22,837 nucleotides of DNA from JBBBNV01 sp037137075 (lineage in GTDB: Bacteria > Bacillota > Bacilli > Paenibacillales > NBRC-103111), in the NCBI RefSeq assembly GCF_037137075.1, contig NZ_JBBBNV010000044.1, forward strand, positions 1 through 22,837, given 5' to 3'. Below are positions 6,902 through 14,176 of this stretch, piece by piece; position 1 is the first letter of the stretch, and the number at the start of each line of letters is the position of its first letter. The notes beneath the pieces are model-generated. The model was not told where the DNA came from, ran no database searches, and saw nothing but the letters and a program-made list of their open reading frames with translations. The position numbers and the translations under genes are program-made.

Positions 6902-8023
6902 TTATTTGCTGTAAGTCATCACTTTTTCAGCAATAAAATCAACATCTTGCTTGGATAGTCTAAGATGCATGGGCAAGGAGATGATTCGTTCACTCGTCCG
7001 GTGCGAGTTTTTACAGGTGCCATGCGCATAAGAATACATCCTGTATTCGGTATTATCCCGATAATGGACGCCGGGGTATATGCCGCATTCATTCAAGGCT
7101 AGCAGCAGCTCATTCCGGTTGCTCGCCTCGATGATATACAGATGTCTCGACGACTCGCAGCCATCGGCAACGGGGATGCTTGCCACTCTCCCTTGAAACG
7201 CCTGATCATACCAGCTGGCAAGCTGTCTGCGGTAAGCATTGTCTTGATCCAGATACTTTAATTGCACCAGTCCGATGCTGGCCATAATGGAATTGCCGTG
7301 ATATTTGTAGCCGACATATTCAACATCATATTTCCATTTGTAGGCGCCTTTATCGTTCGAACGGGCGAAGGTGTCTTTATTGATGCCCAGCCATGTTAAT
7401 TTACGGCATAATTCATCGTGCTTCGTGTCCTTAAAGCAAATCATGCCGGAGTCCGCCGTCGGCAAATTTTTAACGGCTTGAAAGGAATATACAACAGCAT
7501 CTGCTTCCTTGCCCGGAATTTGGCCGTGCAGCCGGGTTCCCGCCATATGCGCGGCATCCAGAATCAATTTCAACTGATTTTGCTTGCAAATCGCTGCGAT
7601 TTGTTCATATTGGCCTGTATTTCCGCCTATGCCAACGAACAGAACGGCCTTGGTCTTAGCGGTAATTTTGTTCCGCACATCCTCGGGGTCAAGGCACAGA
7701 TACTGATCGACATCAGCAAAAACAGGGCGGAGCCCCTCATAAAGGATGGCATGATTGGTGGATACGAAGGTGAGAGGGGTCGTAATAATTTCGTCCTGAT
7801 CCTGCCAGCCGCATTCCATTTTCAAAATTTTAAGCGCCAAGCTGAGACCGACCGTTGCCGAGTTCAAAAAATGGGCGTTGGTTAGGCCGGTGTACTCCTT
7901 CCATTTCTCCTCGAACGCCGTTGTTTTGTAGCCGAGTCCGGTCCAGCCCTTTTCCAGGCATTCCCTGATTTCATCCAGGCATTCTTCGATTCTGAACGTC
8001 GGCGTAAACAGCTGTATAGACAT
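6902..8023 (-). CDS. DegT/DnrJ/EryC1/StrS-family PLP-dependent sugar aminotransferase
   Basis: A 373-residue aminotransferase of the usual family length. Visible features are FLNSATVGLSLALKIL, EIITTPLTFVSTNHAIL, the PLP-ring aspartate in LILDAAHMAGT (D156), the Schiff-base lysine in YSFQAVKNLPTADSGM (K185), and a C-terminal YPGVHYRDNT with ISLPMHLRLS. Family members transfer an amino group from glutamate to a nucleotide-linked keto-sugar, commonly a dTDP- or UDP-4-keto-6-deoxyhexose. The serine/threonine-rich 'PTADSG' replaces the more usual 'PTGDGG' near the lysine. With the following GNAT gene it forms a two-step amino-sugar cassette like those for anthrose, Fuc3NAc or Qui4N-type sugars. 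The particular sugar cannot be told. The dehydratase supplying the keto-sugar is not in the window. The start ATG at 8023 has GGAG about 11 bases upstream. Confidence 0.94.
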   Translation of the reverse strand: MSIQLFTPTFRIEECLDEIRECLEKGWTGLGYKTTAFEEKWKEYTGLTNAHFLNSATVGLSLALKILKMECGWQDQDEIITTPLTFVSTNHAILYEGLRPVFADVDQYLCLDPEDVRNKITAKTKAVLFVGIGGNTGQYEQIAAICKQNQLKLILDAAHMAGTRLHGQIPGKEADAVVYSFQAVKNLPTADSGMICFKDTKHDELCRKLTWLGINKDTFARSNDKGAYKWKYDVEYVGYKYHGNSIMASIGLVQLKYLDQDNAYRRQLASWYDQAFQGRVASIPVADGCESSRHLYIIEASNRNELLLALNECGIYPGVHYRDNTEYRMYSYAHGTCKNSHRTSERIISLPMHLRLSKQDVDFIAEKVMTYSK

Positions 8024-8075
8024 CTAGCGCAGCACTCCATTTCCCTTGCGTCCATCGTTTGCAGCCCTGCTAATG

Positions 8076-9803
8076 CTACTTTCTCGGACGCAACTGGTTT
8101 ATCATTTGTTCTACTGCTACTAATTTATTGGAAAGCCGGTCGATTTGTTCTTGTTGTTCCGCGATCGTTGCTTGTAATTGCAGTATTTCATACGTGTTCC
8201 CTGTCCTCTGCTGCATGAAAGCGGGATCTTGCAGCTGCCGCAGGAGCTTGTCGGCATCCGCTTGCCGCCTTAATGTAATATGGTCCGGCTCCTCCAGCTT
8301 GCGGCTGTGGTAAATATCCCGCAGATCTTCATCAGAGAGGGTTGCTTTATTCACAACCAAATGGTACATGATTTGATCAACCACATTGGCTTGCTGATTG
8401 CGGCATTTTCTTTTTTCCGTGTCAGACAGATGCAGAAAGTCCGGAAAATAAAAAAATTCCATTCTAACACAGCGAAAATCAATGTCCAGCATGGAATGGT
8501 CACTTTCGCCTAATCCCCACACTACGGCATGAGGGAACTCATAGTCCTCATACGGCACCAGCGTGCTGTTAACTTTGGTGAAAAACCGTGGCGTATGCTC
8601 ATTGAAGGCTTGTTTATGGTACGGATTGGCCAGGTTGAGGGAAGTGTTATAGTAAGGGGCTACGATACAAACAATCGCCTTGTGCCGGCAAATCCGGTAC
8701 AGCTCCTTCATCGTATTGAATACATGATCGATATGTTCCAGGGAATGGGAGGCGATGACATAGTCAACCGTATCGTCGTCCAGCGGGATAGTTCCGTTCA
8801 GGTCACATACAATATCTACCCCGGGAAGCGCATGATGGTCTATTCCGATGTAGCCCGGCTGTTTCCTCGCCCCGCAGCCTAAATCGATCTTCAGTCCGGT
8901 TCCCTTCAGGCCCTGCCGGATTTGTTCCAGCCGATGCCGAAGCTCATCAATTTGGGCGTGATGATGGTCGAATACCGGGGAGGCTTTCATTTCGGATAAT
9001 CGCTCCAGCTGCAGCGTAAGCGCAGCATGGTATTGTTCCGGCTTCTGCAGAAAGCCGGCCTCGCGCGCACTCTGAGTCAGCTCGCTCCAGTCAGCCAGCG
9101 AGGAGGTGCTGATTGCCGAGGAGTTTTGATTTTGTCCCGAATGAATGCGGAAGTAACTGAGCGTTTCAGGCAAATAAACCGCATCGCCCCGTGACAAAAA
9201 GGAGAGCCATGTCGCCACATCGTTCGTTGTGGTGTATTGTCTGCCCCGGAAAATGCCGAACGGCTCGATTAAATCCTTTTTCCGGAACAATACGGTCGTC
9301 GGTTCACCGATGACGTTGTAGCCCTCGGTTAAAATGCTGTTGCCGAGATCAATGCCGCCTAGCCGCTTCTTCTCATGAAACAGTCTTCGTGTTGCGTATA
9401 CATCCGGCCGGTTGTTTCCGGATTCGTCGATTAATTGGCGGTGGGAGGTAACGAGCAGCACGTCCGGGTGCTCCAGAAAGCAGTCCATCATTCGCTCGAT
9501 TTTGTACGGATGGAACAGATCGTCATCCATTAAGTAGTTCACATATTCCCCGCTGGATAATTCCAAGCACTTCAGCCAATTTTTAACGAAGAGCACCGTT
9601 TCATTTTTGAAATAGCTGATCTGCGGGTATTGCGCCAGATACGGCTGAATCATGTCCGCTACTTCCGAATTGGTGCTGTCATCACAAACGATAATCTCGA
9701 TGTTGGCATACGTTTGCGCGATGGCGCTATCCAGAGCCAGGCGCAAGTAATGAGGCCGGTTATAGGCGGGAATGAGAATACTGACTAACGGTTTATTGAT
9801 CAT
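8076..9803 (-). CDS. Fusion of family 2 glycosyltransferase and SAM methyltransferase with coiled-coil tail
   Basis: This 575-residue protein has three parts. Residues 1 to about 260 are a GT2 domain (VSILIPAYNRPHYLRLALDS, EIIVCDDSTNS, the metal site LMDDD at 91-95, and LSYFRIHSGQNQ). Residues about 300-500 are a class I methyltransferase, with motif I KIDLGCGARKQPGYIGID (305-322), GVDIVCDLNG and the SHSLEHID element (352-359) of the Methyltransf_11 type. The last 40 residues (EILQLQATIAEQQEQIDRLS) are a probable coiled coil. Such a fusion suggests that adding a sugar and methylating it, or capping the chain, are coupled (inference). The start ATG at 9803 has GGAGGA at good spacing. The methyltransferase domain has a close paralogue as a separate gene at 18991-19851, sharing GxxRxxGxIGID, PGVDIVCD, YR(I/L)(C/S)RHKAIVCIVAP and DQIMYHL-like segments. 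Confidence 0.92.
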   Translation of the reverse strand: MINKPLVSILIPAYNRPHYLRLALDSAIAQTYANIEIIVCDDSTNSEVADMIQPYLAQYPQISYFKNETVLFVKNWLKCLELSSGEYVNYLMDDDLFHPYKIERMMDCFLEHPDVLLVTSHRQLIDESGNNRPDVYATRRLFHEKKRLGGIDLGNSILTEGYNVIGEPTTVLFRKKDLIEPFGIFRGRQYTTTNDVATWLSFLSRGDAVYLPETLSYFRIHSGQNQNSSAISTSSLADWSELTQSAREAGFLQKPEQYHAALTLQLERLSEMKASPVFDHHHAQIDELRHRLEQIRQGLKGTGLKIDLGCGARKQPGYIGIDHHALPGVDIVCDLNGTIPLDDDTVDYVIASHSLEHIDHVFNTMKELYRICRHKAIVCIVAPYYNTSLNLANPYHKQAFNEHTPRFFTKVNSTLVPYEDYEFPHAVVWGLGESDHSMLDIDFRCVRMEFFYFPDFLHLSDTEKRKCRNQQANVVDQIMYHLVVNKATLSDEDLRDIYHSRKLEEPDHITLRRQADADKLLRQLQDPAFMQQRTGNTYEILQLQATIAEQQEQIDRLSNKLVAVEQMINQLRPRK

Positions 9804-9828
9804 AAACGTCCTCCAGAATGCATTGAAG

Positions 9829-10620
9829 TTATTTTTTGAGATCCAGCTGCATCGACAGCATGCTCAGGATTTGGAGCATTTCGTCCTTGACCGGATGAAT
9901 CCAGTAATAGTGCGGCTGCGATTTCGCGGCCTTCATTTCCTGGGCTGTGATGGGCTGTACCGTGCGCACGTATTGTAAGCTTTCGGTATAATCCCACGGG
10001 TACTCCCGGCAGCTCCCGCCATATTTCATGGCCAGTGTTGCATACAGCATTTCTTCCATTGCAAAGGTATCGGTCACCTGCAATAAATGCTCCAGCCGAG
10101 AACGATCCGTCTCCGCCACAATGCGCTCCACCATCGAATGGCGATAAATTTGGACGGGATTAAAATAGCGGGCGAAGTAGTCCGTTTGGAAAAACGGCTG
10201 CCACTTCGGCCATTCCTTCCACAGCGTCATGCCAGGATAAAATTGCGGGTTATCCTGCGGGGAATGCTGTACCTGCATGTGTGCTCCCATACAGTCGAAG
10301 CCCTCCATCATTTCGTCGATGAATGCCTCGAAGCCGGGCTTGATGAATAACACATCGGAATCCAAATTAATGAAGTACTTATAGTCCGCCTTTGTTTCCT
10401 GCAGCCATGTCATCATATCCCATACATATCGTCCCAATTTGCCGTACTGCAGCGGTCTGCTGTACGGGCAGATCGGAATGCCGTGCTTCTGGCCGAAGCC
10501 CGGATTGGTTCCCCCGTTGTATAAGGTGATTTTGGCGTTCGGGACGTAATGCCGGAGGTTTTTTATTTGCTCGGCGAGCATGCTCTCATTGTCATGAGCC
10601 AATAGGGCAAAACAAATCAA
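9829..10620 (-). CDS. GT-A-like glycosyltransferase with DSD motif
   Basis: A 263-residue protein that opens with MICFALLAHDNESMLAEQI and has a predicted metal/nucleotide-sugar site INLDSDVLFIK (84-94), the usual GT-A DxD arrangement after a beta strand. Further segments are FDCMGAHMQVQ, TDTFAMEEMLYATLA and YYWIHPVKDE. I do not assign it to a numbered family with confidence. The HDN and LDSD parts resemble putative glycosyltransferases found in surface-polysaccharide loci, including GT14-like ones. The start is TTG at 10620, with GAGGTGAT just upstream; no alternative ATG precedes the conserved N-terminus. It starts 15 bases after the preceding short GT2 gene and is co-transcribed with it. 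Donor and acceptor are unknown. Confidence 0.78.
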   Translation of the reverse strand: MICFALLAHDNESMLAEQIKNLRHYVPNAKITLYNGGTNPGFGQKHGIPICPYSRPLQYGKLGRYVWDMMTWLQETKADYKYFINLDSDVLFIKPGFEAFIDEMMEGFDCMGAHMQVQHSPQDNPQFYPGMTLWKEWPKWQPFFQTDYFARYFNPVQIYRHSMVERIVAETDRSRLEHLLQVTDTFAMEEMLYATLAMKYGGSCREYPWDYTESLQYVRTVQPITAQEMKAAKSQPHYYWIHPVKDEMLQILSMLSMQLDLKK

Positions 10621-10635
10621 GTCGGATCACCTCGA

Positions 10636-11211
10636 TTAGGATAAAGAGAACCAGTCTGAAGGCTTGGTAAGATCGCAATCGTAGTGATACAGGACATGAG
10701 GAATGCGCACTTGATTCACAATATCGCCGGCTGCTCTGGTGCCCCATTCGTCATCTTCACCGCCGCTGATATCCTGAAACTTATGGAGAGCGGCAATGCG
10801 TTTTGCGTAACACATCAAGTGATTAGGCTTCCTATAATAATAAGATTGATCTTCTCCATGGGTGTACGCGATGTCGTATTTGCACACTTTATAAAAGTGG
10901 TTGTTCAAATACACCGCTACGTCAAACACAAAACAATCCGCATCCGGCGCTGCTTCGATATAGGCGCATAACGTGCTTACGTAATGGGGCTCCAGCCGGT
11001 CGTCGTCATCAACAAATACGATGTAATCGCCCTTCGCTTGCTCCAGCAATACGCTCCGTTTGGCGCCGACCGTGCTTTTTTTATTATCCAGCAGCGCCAA
11101 CACTTCAACAGGACGCCCCTTGGTTTGCCGCGCCAGCTCTTGAACCATACGCGATAAGAACTGGATCCGTTCAGGAACGGTAGGAATCAGGATGGATAAT
11201 GAAATATTCAT
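10636..11211 (-). CDS. Short family 2 glycosyltransferase
   Basis: A 191-residue GT2 domain without extra modules. It begins ISLSILIPTVPERIQFLSRM, has VLALLDNKKSTVGAKRS, a metal-binding IVFVDDDDRLEPHYV (64-78), and SGGEDDEWGTRAA (149-161), where the E-D-D may hold the catalytic base. HVLYHYD follows near the end. The KSTVGAKRS segment, where many GT2 enzymes have GS-T-D, is typical of a subgroup that refers to a stored array of identical residues (VGAKRN in related proteins). The ATG at 11211 is preceded by GGGGAG. It is shorter than average but all expected GT-A motifs are present, so I consider it complete. It lies second in the ten-gene operon. Confidence 0.88.
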   Translation of the reverse strand: MNISLSILIPTVPERIQFLSRMVQELARQTKGRPVEVLALLDNKKSTVGAKRSVLLEQAKGDYIVFVDDDDRLEPHYVSTLCAYIEAAPDADCFVFDVAVYLNNHFYKVCKYDIAYTHGEDQSYYYRKPNHLMCYAKRIAALHKFQDISGGEDDEWGTRAAGDIVNQVRIPHVLYHYDCDLTKPSDWFSLS

Positions 11212-11252
11212 AGGATTGCTCCCCGCCTTTTGATTTCAATGGCCTGTACGTT

Positions 11253-11960
11253 TCAGCCGAAATTCCGGTGAATGTAGCTTCCATGCTTGTATGTGATGCG
11301 TAAATGATGATGGTTGCGCATCCATGCATCCACCCGTTTCTCGAAAAGCTCTCCTCCGTAAGCCGGATACCGTTCGGATTCCGGATTTTTTTCGTTGTAG
11401 ATGCGTGCTCTGAAGTCCGCCGTCCGAATCAAATAGCATTGATCCGAAAATCCGTATCCAACATAAAACCGGCTGTCCTCTTCCTCGGCTTCCTGCCGGG
11501 CATAGGCGTAACTAAAGTTCCAGGTCGGATTGGCAACCTTGATTCGGGCGTCCGATTCCATCTTCTCCAGCGCAGCCTCGATCCAGTCCAGCTCTCCCGC
11601 CAGGATGGAGTCGCTGGAGTAATGCAAAATATACTTCGTTTTGGCTAAATAAATGGAGACGAGCTCGGCGATCGAATAATAATAGCCCCCGTTAAAGCTG
11701 TTCTTATCGATTCCGAAAAAATCCAGCGCCTCCCGGGCATAGGTATCGACGATGACATAAGAGGTCAACAGGCCGTTCTGCACCAGCTTGCCGGCATAAA
11801 AGCCCACCTCGTCCGGATCGTTTACGTTGTTGATGTATAGCATCGTTTCTTTGAACGGAAACCGGTTGTATTGAATCATCGTTTGTAGTCTTGGCGTTAG
11901 CAGAAGGAGGCGCCAGTCCTTTTCATAGCATTTGGTCTCAAAGGTTACCTCCCGGTTCAC
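11253..11960 (-). CDS. Predicted GT-A-like glycosyltransferase, first gene of the minus operon
   Basis: A 235-residue protein that I do not recognise as a named family. It begins MNREVTFETKCYEKDWRLLL and contains NNVNDPDEVGFYAGKLV, TKYILHYSSDSILAGELDWI (108-127) with a DxD-like SSDS after a hydrophobic strand, and FYVGYGFSDQCYLIRTADF. The pattern (hydrophobic strand, acidic pair, then a C-terminal segment with YGGELFEKRVDAWMRN) is what one expects of small GT-A enzymes acting in glycan loci. The GTG at 11960 is chosen because AAAGGAGGAACAGCA stands directly before it; a longer frame to 12059 has no such site and its first 33 residues look non-coding. As the promoter-proximal gene it defines the start of the operon. 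Confidence 0.68.
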   Translation of the reverse strand: MNREVTFETKCYEKDWRLLLLTPRLQTMIQYNRFPFKETMLYINNVNDPDEVGFYAGKLVQNGLLTSYVIVDTYAREALDFFGIDKNSFNGGYYYSIAELVSIYLAKTKYILHYSSDSILAGELDWIEAALEKMESDARIKVANPTWNFSYAYARQEAEEEDSRFYVGYGFSDQCYLIRTADFRARIYNEKNPESERYPAYGGELFEKRVDAWMRNHHHLRITYKHGSYIHRNFG

Positions 11961-12179
11961 TGCTGTTCCTCCTTTCGGCGTATTCCAGCGCAGACGATCT
12001 ATACAAATTATGCTCTTGCATCCTTTGCGGAAACGGCGGTAACCACAATTACACTGCATTTCATGCCTGTAAATAAGCCATGTGCCTGCACTTTTCCGGG
12101 CAGGTCTACATTTCTATGAAATCAGAGAGCAGAGCAGCAGGAGGTGAATAGAATACTATATTACGAAGGGGGGACGGAC
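11961..12179. promoter_or_regulatory. Divergent intergenic region between the minus operon and the beta-trefoil operon
   Basis: About 220 bases separate the starts of two divergent transcription units, so promoters for both must lie here or inside neighbouring coding sequence. A small hairpin, CCTGC (12088-12092) with GCAGG, is present near the middle, and AGGAGG-like sites occur at both ends. I do not see a convincing sigma-A promoter pair in either direction. Confidence 0.4.
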
Positions 12180-12581
12180 ATGCGGATTTTGGTTTCAGTG
12201 AAAACGATACATGCGGCCTATCTTAGCGCCTATCATGGAGGCGGCGGGGAGCTAAGCGCCGACAGGGATGGGCTGGGAGAATACGAAATGTTCTGGCTCA
12301 CCTTTCATGACCCGCTATACAGCATCGTGTCGCTTCAGACCTATGATCAAGGACACTATGTGTGTGCGGATTTTAATCGCGGCGGGCTTCTCGTGGCTGA
12401 TCGGAGGGAGTGCGGTCCATGGGAGCAGTTTATTTTACATCAGGCTGCTTTCCGGTCGTATACCTTACAAGCCTATAACGGCATGTACGCATGCGCTGAG
12501 GACGGGGACGGCAAAACGGTGGTTGCCAACCGGGTGCGCCCGCAGCAGTTTGAGCATTTTACAATCGCGGCGGTTGTTTAG
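12180..12581 (+). CDS. Fascin-like beta-trefoil protein
   Basis: A 133-residue protein made of three internal repeats of about 43 residues, which is the beta-trefoil plan. The repeat cores are AYLSAYHGGGGELSADRDGL, HYVCADFNRGGLLVADRREC and MYACAEDGDGKTVVANRVRP, each followed by a Trp/Phe-containing strand (YEMFWL, WEQFIL, FEHFTI). The pattern (Y-x-C/S-A-x-x-x-x-G-x-x-x-x-A-x-R) matches fascin-type trefoils, which bind sugars or other ligands at surface grooves. There is no signal peptide, so it is probably cytoplasmic or packaged into the spore. The ATG at 12180 has AAGGGGGG upstream; an in-frame GTG at 12144 lies within its own Shine-Dalgarno-like sequence and is less likely. It is followed after 27 bases by a methyltransferase. 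Ligand and role are unknown. Confidence 0.82.
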   Translation: MRILVSVKTIHAAYLSAYHGGGGELSADRDGLGEYEMFWLTFHDPLYSIVSLQTYDQGHYVCADFNRGGLLVADRRECGPWEQFILHQAAFRSYTLQAYNGMYACAEDGDGKTVVANRVRPQQFEHFTIAAVV

Positions 12582-12608
12582 AAGCATACCGTGAGAGGAG
12601 GGTCAAGC

Positions 12609-13199
12609 ATGCTGGAGCACGAACGCCTGATGGACATTCGGAGTAAAGTGGCCCCAATTCAGGGGTGGGTGTCCGATGAAGCAGGAATGAACCTGTACCG
12701 GCTGGTCAAGCATTTTGCGCCGACAGGGTATGTCATTGAGGTTGGTTCCTGGAGAGGCCGATCAACGACCTGGCTTGGGCATGGAGTGAAGGATAGAGGG
12801 GAAGGCCATGTCTATGCTGTAGACACCTGGAAGGGATCTCCGGAGCATCAGGAAATTCTGAGAACGTATTTTCCCGATGTGTTCGGTGAGTTTCAAACCA
12901 ACATGAACAAGGTCGGATTAAGCAGTTATATTACGCCCATGCAAGGAGATTCTCGAACCATGTGGCGCCATTATCCCCCAGAGCGGCAGGCGGGGCTGCT
13001 ATTCATTGACGGTGATCACGATTATGAGAATGTGAAGCAGGATTTCATGAACTGGATGCCGTTCGTTGCCAAAGGCGGATTCATTGTGTTTGATGATGTT
13101 CCATGCTGGCCGGGGCCTACAGCTTTTGTGCAGCATATTTCCATTCCACACCGGTTTGTCGGCTCCAATTGGAATAACTATATGATTCAGAAGCTGTAG
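12609..13199 (+). CDS. Class I SAM-dependent methyltransferase (Methyltransf_24)
   Basis: A 196-residue enzyme with a clear motif I, VIEVGSWRGRSTTWLGHGV (42-60), then VYAVDTWKGSPEH, the family signature LLFIDGDHDYENVKQD (121-135) and a later FIVFDDVPCW (148-157). IDGDH and DD after motif I are typical of Methyltransf_24 proteins, which include sugar and macrocin-like O-methyltransferases; the acidic residues may bind a metal. ATG at 12609 is chosen with GAGGAGGG six bases before it, in place of GTG at 12591. It forms a two-gene unit with the beta-trefoil protein and ends at a strong terminator. It is related in its signature to the minus-strand methyltransferase at 4710-5411 but clearly diverged. 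Confidence 0.9.
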   Translation: MLEHERLMDIRSKVAPIQGWVSDEAGMNLYRLVKHFAPTGYVIEVGSWRGRSTTWLGHGVKDRGEGHVYAVDTWKGSPEHQEILRTYFPDVFGEFQTNMNKVGLSSYITPMQGDSRTMWRHYPPERQAGLLFIDGDHDYENVKQDFMNWMPFVAKGGFIVFDDVPCWPGPTAFVQHISIPHRFVGSNWNNYMIQKL

Positions 13200-13251
13200 G
13201 TGAAGGCTGCGTCATGATTTCGAATGAGAACGTTGCGAAAAAATGCCGCGA

Positions 13252-13304
13252 AAAAACCGTTTTTTTGAAAGGGAGATAAGCCCCCATTCAAAAAAACGGT
13301 TTTT
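13252..13304. terminator. Strong bidirectional terminator
   Basis: AAAAACCGTTTTTTTGAA (13252-13269) and its exact reverse complement at 13287-13304 form a perfect 18-bp stem with a 17-base loop. Both flanks are A or T runs, so it can stop transcription from the plus-strand methyltransferase and from the convergent minus-strand GT2 gene. Confidence 0.9.
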
Positions 13305-13318
13305 CATGCCCGGTTGTA

Positions 13319-13927
13319 TTACTCCCCCCATTTGGTTTTATAGTAAGGAACGACAATGGCTTCTACCGAGCTGTATACCTTTTTGAGGTACGGATTGGAT
13401 TTGGCGGTAATGCTCACATGATGTATGACGGGCAATTCCGTTTCGACCGTTTCATACCCAGCATCCCGTATGCGGCGGTAATAGTCGTTATCGGCATAAT
13501 AAGCATAAAAGTTCGTATCCCACAAGCCGACCTCGCGGACAGCGGCCAAATTGAATGCGGCGAGCGCGTCGTAGTTGGTGAACGCGACTCCCCATCGTTT
13601 TCCTTCCTGATTGTATTGTTCGAGCAAGGAGAGAAACTGCTCCGGAACCCCCTCCGTGGCCTCGGCATCCTCATGCATAAACAAAACGGCGTCACCATTT
13701 TCCGCCATCCCCCGCTGCAGCAAATAATTGAACACCTGCGTCAAGGAGAGAACGATAGGAGGCCTGTAAATTTGCACCTTGCCGGATATGGAAGGGGCAT
13801 GGCGCAAATTGTGCCCTTCGGAGTTATCGACCACAATGGTATGCGGCTGATAAAGCGGTATGCTGTCGACTGCTCTCTGGAGCAGCTCCATACTGCTCGT
13901 ATGGGGGATCCCGAGAATATATTTCAT
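13319..13927 (-). CDS. GT2-like glycosyltransferase (paralogue of the next gene)
   Basis: A 202-residue protein with a reduced GT-A plan: MKYILGIPHTSSMELLQRAV, IVVDNSEGHNL in place of VDDGS, VLFMHEDAEA where DxD is expected, AFNLAAVREVGLWDTNFYAY, and YADNDYYRRIRDAGYE, followed by VIHHVSITAKSNPY. NDYYRR and the HED segment may provide the acidic residues, but a canonical DxD is missing. It shares LxxYDALAAFNLAAVREVGLWD and DNDYYRRIRDAGYE with the divergent gene at 14177, so the two come from a duplication. The start ATG has AAGGAG eight bases upstream. It lies alone on the minus strand and ends at the shared terminator. The substrate is unknown; it may use an unusual acceptor. Confidence 0.82.
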   Translation of the reverse strand: MKYILGIPHTSSMELLQRAVDSIPLYQPHTIVVDNSEGHNLRHAPSISGKVQIYRPPIVLSLTQVFNYLLQRGMAENGDAVLFMHEDAEATEGVPEQFLSLLEQYNQEGKRWGVAFTNYDALAAFNLAAVREVGLWDTNFYAYYADNDYYRRIRDAGYETVETELPVIHHVSITAKSNPYLKKVYSSVEAIVVPYYKTKWGE

Positions 13928-13997
13928 GACCGATTCTCCTTCGCTTGAAGCATGTTGTATGGTTACATCGTATGTGGGAGCCGTTCATTTCAAAATG

Positions 13998-14033
13998 CAC
14001 AAACGCCTGATTCACAAGAAATGGGCGTTTGCG
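13998..14033. repeat. Inverted repeat in divergent promoter region
   Basis: CAAACGCC (13999-14007 region) pairs with GGCGTTTG (14023-14032 region) around about 16 bases, with TGC/GCA extending the stem across an A-C mismatch. It sits in the 249-base gap between the divergent GT2-like genes, where an operator is plausible, though no protein can be named. No terminator T run follows. Confidence 0.4.
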
Positions 14034-14115
14034 CAAAATATGCCTGTGCTTTGGTAGGCTATGGCTGTATTTCACCGGCGTTGGGTGGATGTACATGAAG
14101 CGGAAACAATCAAGT

Positions 14116-14124
14116 CATAGTATA
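14116..14124 (+). promoter_or_regulatory. Possible sporulation (sigma-K-like) -10 element
   Basis: CATAGTATA matches the CATAnnnTA form of the sigma-K -10 sequence and lies 52 bases before the ATG at 14177, which is a suitable distance. I do not see a well-spaced AC-type -35, so the assignment is weak. Such a promoter would place the gene in the mother cell late in sporulation. Confidence 0.25.
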
Positions 14125-14176
14125 GCAATGAGTCAATGACCATCAACGACCATCCGTATGGAGGTGCAGCGCGAGC

